A stretch of 46,107 nt of DNA from Spirosoma spitsbergense DSM 19989 (lineage in GTDB: Bacteria > Bacteroidota > Bacteroidia > Cytophagales > Spirosomataceae). The notes beneath the pieces were generated by a model that had not been told where the DNA came from, ran no database searches, and saw nothing but the letters and a program-made list of their open reading frames with translations. A program made the position numbers and the translations under genes. Within the stretch, counting starts at the first letter, position 1; every line of letters starts with the position of its first letter. Shown here piece by piece: positions 15,053 to 22,446 of the stretch. Where the stretch lies: positions 1 through 46,107 of the forward strand of contig NZ_KB893533.1 of the NCBI RefSeq assembly GCF_000374085.1, written 5' to 3'.

Positions 15053-16060
15053 TCAGGTCTGCTGCCGGTAATCGGTTGGGTTCAGGCCGGTATGTTTTTT
15101 GAAGAAACGCGCAAAGTACGACAAGTCATCGAAACTCAGCCGGAACGCAATCTCCGAAATGGTCAGACCCGGCTGGCCGAGCAGCACCTTCGCTTCCAGT
15201 AACAACATATTGGCAATCAGGACACTGGCCGGTTTGCCGGTCGTTTCTTTCACGCATTTGTTGAGATGGTTGGGCGTAACGGACAACAGGTCGGCATAGT
15301 CATGTACGGTGCGTTTGCTCAAAATATGCTGCGTCAGCAACAGTCGGAAGCGGGCCGTAAACTGGGCCGACGACGACAGCGACCGGGCCACTACCCGCTG
15401 ACCATACTGTTGCTGCACATCCAGCAGAAACGCATACAGCAACGAACCAACATACGCCTGACTATCGGGCCGCTGACTGGTCAATGCCCGTTCCATCTTG
15501 ACTAACTGCGCCAGCCAGTCCTGCGTGGTATCCGCGTCGGTGGCCAGTACCGGACTGGCATCGAGCTGCAAAAAGTTCAGTTCATCCAGCGCACGGGGTT
15601 TTTTAAGCATAGCCAGCACATAGTCGGCATCGAACAGGCCGTAAAAGCCCGCAGCATCGGCACTACAGGCATCGGTCGAGATAATATCACCCGCCCGGTA
15701 AACCGAAAACATAGCCGGTGATGCCGGTCCGCCGTGGTCCGGCATTCCGGAGCGATCCCGACCACGAAAGGCCGACGGTTCGGCATCCCGACCAATGGTG
15801 TAGGAGTCCAGGCCGTAGGTACGCTGAACGAAACCCGCGGTCAGGAACATAAAATCGTAATGAAAACTGCGGCTGGTCGGTATGGGAAAGGTAATGTGCC
15901 GGGCAAAATCCTCAATCCGCATCAGGGTGAAAAAGTTTGTAGGCGACGTTTGGGGGTTGTTCGTTGAACGTAGTTGCCGGGCCTGCTCATGGGCTTCCGG
16001 GGTGACGAACTGCTCAACAAACAAGGTTGGGTCCAGAACTGGAATAGCAGACTGATTCAT
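15053..16060 (-). CDS. AraC-family transcriptional regulator
   Basis: The 335-residue protein has a long N-terminal sensing domain, including FTLMRIEDFARHITFPIPTS. It ends with a C-terminal AraC double helix-turn-helix: LLSVTPNHLNKCVKETTGKP, then LTISEIAFRLSFDDLSYFAR and FFKKHTGLNPTDYR. It heads a same-strand group with the Crp-type regulator (10-base gap) and the SRPBCC gene, and is divergent from a dihaem cytochrome c gene across about 170 bases. The sensing ligand is unknown. The start ATG at 16058-16060 gives an N-terminus of plausible length. Confidence 0.92.
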   Translation of the reverse strand: MNQSAIPVLDPTLFVEQFVTPEAHEQARQLRSTNNPQTSPTNFFTLMRIEDFARHITFPIPTSRSFHYDFMFLTAGFVQRTYGLDSYTIGRDAEPSAFRGRDRSGMPDHGGPASPAMFSVYRAGDIISTDACSADAAGFYGLFDADYVLAMLKKPRALDELNFLQLDASPVLATDADTTQDWLAQLVKMERALTSQRPDSQAYVGSLLYAFLLDVQQQYGQRVVARSLSSSAQFTARFRLLLTQHILSKRTVHDYADLLSVTPNHLNKCVKETTGKPASVLIANMLLLEAKVLLGQPGLTISEIAFRLSFDDLSYFARFFKKHTGLNPTDYRQQT

Positions 16061-16230
16061 AACGGTATGACCGATTTAGTTACCAGATAAACAACCCAAA
16101 CCCCGATTTGTCCCGATATACACCGCGTTTGTCTTACCCATAACCGCTGACCCTGGCTGAACTTTGTGGCCCAATCGGGTCGGCAGTGCCTAACGCTCCG
16201 CGCTGTGAATCAACCCGATTACTCAACTGG

Positions 16231-17169
16231 ATGAAAAACTACACCGCTGCCTTGACGTTGACCCTCCTGCTGGGCGCAACAGTTACCCTGTTCGGCCTGA
16301 CCTGGGCCGATCTGGCCTCTATCCGCCCGCCGGGGCCGTTAAAAACCACGCCACCAGATCGGCGTTTAATTCAGCAGGGCGAGCGGCTGGTGCTGACCAA
16401 CTGCGCCCACTGTCACAGCAACGACGAGGGGCGGCTGACGGGCAAACCCATTGACGGTGTTTCGGCTTCGCTGGGCCGGATTGTATCGGCCAACATCACG
16501 AAAGATTCGGTGCAGGGAATTGGGCGGTGGTCGGATATCCAGCTCGTTACCCTGCTGCGGACGGGTGTTGATCCGAAGGGCTATAAAGCGCATTTTATCA
16601 TGCCCCGCTACCCCCTGCTGGCCGATGCCGATATGCAGGCTATCGTTGCGTTCCTGCGCTCGAACGAGTATTCGGTGCAAACCACGCGCTACACAGGCCC
16701 AGCCCATAAGCCCTCCATCCTGTCGGGGTTTATTTCCACCTTCTTCATCAAACGCCTGCCTGAACCGAAGCAGCCAATCCCGTTGCCGGATACGGTAAAA
16801 TCACTGCTGTATGGCCGGTATTTGGTGAATAGTCGCTATCAGTGTTTTGCCTGCCACTCGGCCTATGTCCAAAAAGCCAACCTGTTGCAGCCAGAGAAAA
16901 CAAAAGGCTACTTAGCGGGCGGCAGCAAGTTCGACGATACCGATGAAAAATTCGTGTACTCGGCGAACCTGACCTCGGACCCGGAAACGGGCTTTGGCCG
17001 CTACACCGAAGCCGAATTCCGCGAGGTGATGCACTTGGGCAAAAAACGCAGCGGGCAAATTGTCCGGTCGCCCATGCTACCCTACCCCCTGATGAATAAC
17101 CGCGAGATCAATGCCATCTATCAATATCTTAAATCAGTGCCGCCGGTACATCATCCAATTTCCCGGTAG
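16231..17169 (+). CDS. Dihaem c-type cytochrome
   Basis: The 312-residue protein begins with a hydrophobic segment (AALTLTLLLGATVTLFGLTW) that anchors or exports it. It contains two haem c attachment sites, CAHCH near residue 58 and CFACH near residue 205, each followed by typical Met-ligand regions (PRYPLLADADMQAIVAFLR and MLPYPLMNNREINAIYQYLK). It is a periplasmic electron carrier or dehydrogenase subunit of the two-domain cytochrome c class. I choose the ATG at 16231, directly before the hydrophobic segment; an ATG at 16186 would add 15 unlikely residues. No dehydrogenase partner lies beside it, so its electron donor is unknown. Confidence 0.88.
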   Translation: MKNYTAALTLTLLLGATVTLFGLTWADLASIRPPGPLKTTPPDRRLIQQGERLVLTNCAHCHSNDEGRLTGKPIDGVSASLGRIVSANITKDSVQGIGRWSDIQLVTLLRTGVDPKGYKAHFIMPRYPLLADADMQAIVAFLRSNEYSVQTTRYTGPAHKPSILSGFISTFFIKRLPEPKQPIPLPDTVKSLLYGRYLVNSRYQCFACHSAYVQKANLLQPEKTKGYLAGGSKFDDTDEKFVYSANLTSDPETGFGRYTEAEFREVMHLGKKRSGQIVRSPMLPYPLMNNREINAIYQYLKSVPPVHHPISR

Positions 17170-17190
17170 CCAGATGGTATCAGCCGAAGG

Positions 17191-18004
17191 TCACGCATAC
17201 CGTTTCTTGAGCAGGTTAAGCATATATACGTTGATATCCCACTGACTGGCCAGGGGTTCCTGCGAGTAGGGCTGTAACGGCATATACGGGGCTGGGCCAA
17301 ACTCGGTCGTGATGGTCAGTTGCGTACCCGCTGCCCGATGCGTTTCGACTACCGTATCCCACCAGGCAAGGTGCGTATTCAGCGTCAATGCCCATTCGGG
17401 GGCACGCGGGTCATTCACCTGCGGTCCTTCCCGGTGGCCAACCCGGCTGTGAATATGGTCGGCGCGACACACGGCTAGTTGAACGGCTTCGGGCTGATCC
17501 GCGAGAAGCGATTCATGTACGTTACATTAGTGCGAAATATCAAGACAGATCCGCCAGGTCGGGCAGGCGGGTGTGGTAATCCTGCGCCACATGAGCCGCA
17601 AACAGGGTCTTGCCCCGGTGCGTTTCGTGGGTGATGCGCACGCCCGTTTCCGCCGAAATCCTGACGGCCAGCTCAAAAAGATACCGGTTCTGCTCGAAGC
17701 TGAAATAATCCTTCCCCGTCTGGCAGTTGATGAACTGCGGGTCAAATCCGGCCAGGTGGCGCAGGTACGTTTCGTAGTTACGGACGTGTTCGGTCAGGTC
17801 GCGTTCAAACCACTGGTAGTACTGACCAATCAGTTCGAGGTTATGGTCATGCACGGTATCAAGAATCTGTTGTTGATACTCGTCCGGGTCGGGCGGCAGG
17901 ACCATTTCCACCCCGTCCTAGCCCGCATCGTTCACGTTTTGGCAGAATTGAGCAAAAGGCAGGGTATTACCCCATTCGGGCGCATAAAACTTGATGGGTT
18001 TCAT
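17191..18004 (-). pseudogene. Sugar phosphate isomerase/epimerase (TIM barrel), multiply broken
   Basis: Pieced together, the minus strand encodes a xylose-isomerase-like TIM barrel of about 270 residues. It runs from MKPIKFYAPEWGNTLPFAQF at 18004 through RITHETHRGKTLFAAHVAQD and CRADHIHSRVGHREGPQVND to the stop at 17191. Three lesions are visible. A TAG interrupts codon 29 (17918-17920, before DGVEMVLPP). A frameshift lies at about 17540-17560, after DLADL. A TAA lies at 17527-17529, after ICLDISH. It follows the GH10 gene by 61 bases at the promoter-distal end of the glycan-use operon, where such epimerases commonly sit. The other operon genes look intact, so this step was lost or is supplied elsewhere. 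Confidence 0.88.
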
Positions 18005-18065
18005 TGGAATGGTCGGCGGGTCAACCTATCTGGCTTTATGGAATTTTCTTGTTTTCCCATTTTCA

Positions 18066-19547
18066 TCAGAGCGTAAATGTCCAGTGATTATCGGCATTTT
18101 CGCGCAGGTGGGCGGTTTTCGTTTGCTGCGTACCATCGGGTCGGGTAATGACAAGCTCATAGTGACCGTAGAAGCCCCGGAAAGCTATGGTACCCGTTTT
18201 TCCTGTCTGTACCCGAAGATTTTTGGTCATCCAGTCCTCTTTTATCAGTTTCATCAGGGTGGTATAGACCGGCTTGGGGTTGTAGTTCTCGTCGAGCAGT
18301 CCCCCGCCTTTGAGCCAGATGCTTTTGTCGGACAGGCCCCACCAGTTGATCGTCTGCACGGCCGGATGCCCAAATGCCAGCGTGTAAAACTGGTGGGCAA
18401 ACTCGGCCTGTGCGGCTTCGGTCCAGGTGCCGCTTCGCCAGTCCGTAATGGCCTTGCCCGACGACTGCGGAATCAGTTCGGTGATGTGAATTGGCAGCCC
18501 AAATTCAGCGTATAGGTCAAATGTCTTATAAACCTCAATGGGCGAGAACCACATCTCGCGGGGCTCGTGTCCCTGGATACCGATGCCGCTGATGGGCGTA
18601 TTCCGGCTTTTGAGAATCTTCAGCAACTGATAAAACCGCTCCCTTACTTTCGGAATGGCCAGGGTAAAATACTCATTCAGGATGTAATTACCCGCAGGAT
18701 TACCCTCGTAGGCCCACCGGAACGACTGCTCTACCCAGGGCGCAATCTGATCGACAGATACGTTATTGACATTGTACCGGAAGTCGTTGGTATTGGCGGT
18801 ATCGAGCAGGGCCATTTCCCAGGATACCGTATTGACCGGCTCGTTTACCACATCCCACATATCAATCTGCCCTTTGTAGCCCGCTACATTATTGATAATG
18901 CGGGCTTTATAAACGGCTTCGGCGGTTGCGGGCGGCAGTTTCAGCAACCAGCCCGGTGTACCGGCCGGTGAGGTCCAGCCCAGCGTATGCCCTTTGGCCG
19001 TAATACCATTGGCGCGGCACCAGTCGAGGGCTTCCTGATTGCGTCTCCAGTCGGGCATTCCCGGTTTGCGTTCATAATTGGCCCAGTAAAAAGGCAGCAC
19101 GGCGAAGTTGAAGAGGGCTTTGAAACGCTCTTTGAACAGGTCCGTTTTATAGGGTTCTTTCGGCGCAAACCCACCCAGTTCAAACACCAGATTGCCAAAT
19201 AGAAAATCCTGCGACACCTGGTTGATGGTCACTGAAAGATTCCGCAGGGGTTTTCCGCTGGCATCGACAATCCGAATCTGCGCATAGCCCTTGCGGTATT
19301 TCTCGATAGCCTGGTTCGCACGGATGAGGTATTCGGCCTCGATACGACCGCGCTCCCGCACCAGCAAATCGCGTCCGGCGCTGGCGGCTGCGGCTTCTTC
19401 GGCAATGCGCTGACCCGTAGGCTGGGCCAGACCGAACTGCCCCGCGATTATCAGCATCAGCCAGCCACCCAGCAACCGGTACCCGGACAGGGGTAGCCAG
19501 GAAACTAAAGAGCTATGGGGGTAGCGGAAACAGACGATCATGGACAT
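18066..19547 (-). CDS. GH10-family glycoside hydrolase (endo-1,4-beta-xylanase-like)
   Basis: The 493-residue protein has an N-terminal hydrophobic export segment (about residues 18-40), then a short beta-type domain (QIRIVDASGKPLRNLSVTIN) and a GH10 TIM barrel. The acid/base is E236 in WDVVNEP and the nucleophile E357 in HITEL; HTLGW is also typical. Family members cut beta-1,4-xylan or related chains. The C-terminus carries a beta-rich tail with VYTTLMKLIKEDW. The start is the ATG at 19545-19547; the open frame upstream overlaps the SIS gene and is spurious. It is the last intact gene of the operon. Its presence suggests the target glycan contains xylose or a glucuronoxylan, though GH10-like enzymes of this branched type are not all xylanases. 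Confidence 0.87.
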   Translation of the reverse strand: MSMIVCFRYPHSSLVSWLPLSGYRLLGGWLMLIIAGQFGLAQPTGQRIAEEAAAASAGRDLLVRERGRIEAEYLIRANQAIEKYRKGYAQIRIVDASGKPLRNLSVTINQVSQDFLFGNLVFELGGFAPKEPYKTDLFKERFKALFNFAVLPFYWANYERKPGMPDWRRNQEALDWCRANGITAKGHTLGWTSPAGTPGWLLKLPPATAEAVYKARIINNVAGYKGQIDMWDVVNEPVNTVSWEMALLDTANTNDFRYNVNNVSVDQIAPWVEQSFRWAYEGNPAGNYILNEYFTLAIPKVRERFYQLLKILKSRNTPISGIGIQGHEPREMWFSPIEVYKTFDLYAEFGLPIHITELIPQSSGKAITDWRSGTWTEAAQAEFAHQFYTLAFGHPAVQTINWWGLSDKSIWLKGGGLLDENYNPKPVYTTLMKLIKEDWMTKNLRVQTGKTGTIAFRGFYGHYELVITRPDGTQQTKTAHLRENADNHWTFTL

Positions 19548-19602
19548 AGAGAAAATGAGTATGAAACAAGCGGCACTATCCTGAACCAGTAACGAACCCG
19601 GT

Positions 19603-20526
19603 TCACCCGGCTTCGGTAACTTTCCCTCCCACAGTGAAGGTTTCGCCCACGTCCAACGCCTGAGCGAGGTAATACGCCATGAAATTGAACGGAACAATGG
19701 TGTGCAGCACCGAAAAATGCTCCTCAATGTCCGATGGTGCTTCAACCGCGAACACGTGCGCACCCGACCTGGCAACGGTCTCGGACAGGCGACGGCTGCG
19801 GTCGTAAGCGGCACCTTTGGCCAGTATCTGAATGGCAATGCTGTTTTGGGCCGTTTCTTTGGGACCATGGTCATATTGGGCCATCGGCAACCCGTGAAAA
19901 TTCAGCTTTGTGCTTTCGCTCAGAATCAGGGCCGCTTCGCAGGCCGTACCGATGTTGGGGCCGCTGCCCGTGATGTACATGCCGTGAATGGGGTACTGCT
20001 TCAGCAGGGCCAGCACCTGATTGGCCAGTTCTTCGCCCTGCTGCTGGTATCGCTCAAAATCAGCGGCCAGCCGCGCCACCGTTGCCGTGGGCGAAAAACC
20101 GAACCCTTTAAATAGGGCAAGCAGGGTATTAACATAGGTTTTCGACGAGGAATAGTGTTCTATCCCGGCCCGGATAGGCAGTACCTGCGCTACGTTGGGG
20201 CCCCTGCAAAGGTCGCTGTCAGGGTCGTTGGACACGGCCACATACCGCTCAAACAGCTCCCGGCACCACAGCACCTCACTGCTACGCCCCGATTGCGACA
20301 ACAGGACGGCCAGTGGGCTTTTTTTGCCTTTCGCCAGGTAATACACGTACTCTGAAGCCAGTTCGGGGTAAATAGGTACACCCATGTAGTGGAAGGCCAA
20401 CGGCGCGAAATACGACGACCCCATGCCGAGGTAGGGTACGTGCAGCGGCAGCGGCTCGACGGGGTAGCTGAGTACTTCAGCCGCCCGGACGGGAATCTCT
20501 AAAATTTCGGATAAAACAGGGTCCAT
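19603..20526 (-). CDS. SIS-domain sugar isomerase/deaminase-like protein
   Basis: The 307-residue protein contains two SIS domains. The first has VPYLGMGSSYFAPLAFHYMG and the phosphosugar-binding LSQSGRSSEVLWC. The second has GMYITGSGPNIGTACEAAL and ESTKLNFHGLPMAQYDHGPK. The pattern resembles the isomerase half of GlmS or AgaS/FrlB-type proteins, which isomerise or deaminate phosphorylated amino sugars. No glutaminase domain is present. It lies between the EamA transporter (27-base gap) and the GH10 gene in the long minus-strand run. With the ROK kinase it hints that an amino or keto sugar phosphate is handled here; the exact substrate is unknown. Confidence 0.82.
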   Translation of the reverse strand: MDPVLSEILEIPVRAAEVLSYPVEPLPLHVPYLGMGSSYFAPLAFHYMGVPIYPELASEYVYYLAKGKKSPLAVLLSQSGRSSEVLWCRELFERYVAVSNDPDSDLCRGPNVAQVLPIRAGIEHYSSSKTYVNTLLALFKGFGFSPTATVARLAADFERYQQQGEELANQVLALLKQYPIHGMYITGSGPNIGTACEAALILSESTKLNFHGLPMAQYDHGPKETAQNSIAIQILAKGAAYDRSRRLSETVARSGAHVFAVEAPSDIEEHFSVLHTIVPFNFMAYYLAQALDVGETFTVGGKVTEAG

Positions 20527-20553
20527 GTTGTTGTTTTTTGTAGAGACTGGTTT

Positions 20554-21498
20554 CTACACAGGTTGTGATTCGGCAAGGACAGTTTCTTTTTCATACGACA
20601 AGGTCAACGCGCCGATAACGGCTAGGACAATACCCAGCGATTCGAGGCCCGACAGTCTCTCGTTCAGAAAAAGAATGGCCAGCACAATCGTGAAAACGGG
20701 TTGCAAGGCACCGGCAATGGTCGTCACCTTGGAAGCTTTCCCTTCGACACTGTACGCGACAAAACTCGCCAGCACACCCAGGCCGTTCAACATGCCCGCC
20801 AGCGCCCCCAGCATCAACGTTTGGGGCGACATGGCGACCTCAGCCCAGCCGAACGCCACAAATACCAATGCAATGGCGACCGACGAACCGATGAAACTGA
20901 TATACGACCATTCTGCCGAAATATGATTGGTGGTCTCTTTCTGGGCGGCACTGAACACGCCCCAGAAAAACAGGGCGACAAACGAATACAGCAGCCACAA
21001 CTGAGTGCCCCCCGCACCAAAACCCCGAAAGAAAGCCGTCGGATTATCGAACAAAAGCGATTCGCCCGACAGCATCACCACCGCCGGAATGGCCAGCAAA
21101 ATGCCGATTCCGTTTATCCAGTTCAGTTTTTCCCTGAAAACCAGCAACGCTATCGCGATGGTCACGAGCGGGTACAGGTTCGTTACCGGAATCACGATAG
21201 CCGCCAGCCCGCCCGCCGTGAACGCCTGATAGACCGCTACGTTGCCAATGACGGCCAGCACACCGGCAACCAGCCCCCAGCGGATACCTTTGCGGTTGGG
21301 AGTAGTTCTGCGGACTTTCTTAAGCACCAGCGGCAGTGTCAACAACATCCCCACGCTGAACAGCAGGTGATTGGTAAACGGCGAAACGTCGGCAGAAATC
21401 AGCTTGGCCACCACACCCCAGCAACCCCAGAAAAAGGCAGCAGCTACCGAGTACAGCATCCAGGGCGGTCCGGCGGTCCGGGCGGGTTTGTTTTTCAT
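20554..21498 (-). CDS. EamA/DMT-family transporter
   Basis: The 314-residue protein shows ten hydrophobic helices in two homologous halves, as in the drug/metabolite transporter superfamily. Motifs include PWMLYSVAAAFFWGCWGVVA at the start and LALVFREKLNWINGIGILLA-like IALLVFREKLNWINGIGI mid-protein, with the matching second-half helix AILFLNERLSGLESLGIVLA. The substrate cannot be read from sequence; because it stands between a ROK kinase and a SIS isomerase gene, sugar uptake is a reasonable inference. Its start is 6 bases after the ROK gene stop, indicating tight co-expression. Confidence 0.88.
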   Translation of the reverse strand: MKNKPARTAGPPWMLYSVAAAFFWGCWGVVAKLISADVSPFTNHLLFSVGMLLTLPLVLKKVRRTTPNRKGIRWGLVAGVLAVIGNVAVYQAFTAGGLAAIVIPVTNLYPLVTIAIALLVFREKLNWINGIGILLAIPAVVMLSGESLLFDNPTAFFRGFGAGGTQLWLLYSFVALFFWGVFSAAQKETTNHISAEWSYISFIGSSVAIALVFVAFGWAEVAMSPQTLMLGALAGMLNGLGVLASFVAYSVEGKASKVTTIAGALQPVFTIVLAILFLNERLSGLESLGIVLAVIGALTLSYEKETVLAESQPV

Positions 21499-21504
21499 AG
21501 TCGT

Positions 21505-22422
21505 TTATCTGAAGAGGGCCGCACTACCCAGAATACCCGCCTGCTCTTCCAGTTCGGAGAGAACAAGGGTGGTTTTGTAAGCTTTATAGGCGTGTAACAA
21601 ATGGGTATTGTGCAGTTTATCGAGGTCATGCCGCAAGCCTTTAGCCACCCCTCCGCCCAGCACAATGAGGTCGGGTGCGTAGAGGTTGACGTAGTTGTCG
21701 ATGCCGGTTTTAAGGTACTGCATGTATTCGGCTACAACCGCTCCGGCATTCGGGTTACCGGTTTGTTTCTGGGTGAAAATCGCTTCGGCGGTGCGCGGCA
21801 GCTCCGGGTAGCGGGATGGCCAGCCCAGGCGGTCGGCAATAAGCAGCACGCCCCCCGATGATACCAGCGATTCGAGACAGCCCGTTTTGCCGCAGTAGCA
21901 AACCGTGTCGTTGGTGGTAATGGTGAGGTGCCCACCCATATGACCGTAAGGCAACCGTCCGTCCAGCTTCTTATTAACCACAAAGCCAATGCCCAGACCC
22001 GTACCCAGCGTCAGCACCAGTACCCGGTTATGGCCCCTCCCCTGCCCGTAGAGGGCTTCGCCGAGGGCTACCACCCGCGCATCATTATCGAGCAGACAGG
22101 GCAGTCCGTGCTGTTGCTGAATAAAGTCGGCCAGTGGATAATCCTCCATAAATTTCAGAAATCCGTAGGTCGAATCCACCACGCCATTGGTAAAGACAAA
22201 CCCCGGAACGCCAATGCCCACGCCGTTGATGGTAACGCCTTCGCTGGCAGCAATGCCCTTCAGTTGACGAATAGCCTGACCAATCTCGTCCAGAAACCGC
22301 CCCCCGTCCTCAGTCTCGGTGGGGGCAACGCGCATGGCCTCCACCTGCCCGGTGGTCAGGTTTACCAGCCCGATTTTGGTGCGGGTTCCGCCAATATCGA
22401 TACCAATCGCGAGTGATTTCAT
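21505..22422 (-). CDS. ROK-family sugar kinase
   Basis: The 305-residue protein has all ROK landmarks: the N-terminal phosphate motif IGIDIGGTRTKIGL, the substrate-binding LLDNDARVVALGEA with catalytic Asp, VLTLGTGLGIG, GHMGGHLTI, and the zinc-binding CYCGKTGCLES. It probably phosphorylates a hexose in the cytoplasm using ATP. There is no N-terminal helix-turn-helix, so it is an enzyme and not a NagC-type repressor. The start ATG at 22420-22422 is preferred to an upstream TTG. The gene lies between a GH38-like gene and an EamA transporter, supporting a release, uptake and phosphorylation series. The specific sugar is unknown. Confidence 0.9.
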   Translation of the reverse strand: MKSLAIGIDIGGTRTKIGLVNLTTGQVEAMRVAPTETEDGGRFLDEIGQAIRQLKGIAASEGVTINGVGIGVPGFVFTNGVVDSTYGFLKFMEDYPLADFIQQQHGLPCLLDNDARVVALGEALYGQGRGHNRVLVLTLGTGLGIGFVVNKKLDGRLPYGHMGGHLTITTNDTVCYCGKTGCLESLVSSGGVLLIADRLGWPSRYPELPRTAEAIFTQKQTGNPNAGAVVAEYMQYLKTGIDNYVNLYAPDLIVLGGGVAKGLRHDLDKLHNTHLLHAYKAYKTTLVLSELEEQAGILGSAALFR

Positions 22423-22446
22423 GCGTAGCAAACAGCGTTGGCCCGT

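Noticed and set aside
19548-19874. Longer N-terminus of the GH10 protein
   Set aside because: These codons overlap the SIS gene in another frame, and a good signal-like segment begins at the ATG at 19547.
20701-21597. Plus-strand open frame of 298 codons
   Set aside because: It lies opposite the EamA transporter and the ROK gene end; the product is rich in Arg, Gln and His as expected for a shadow frame.
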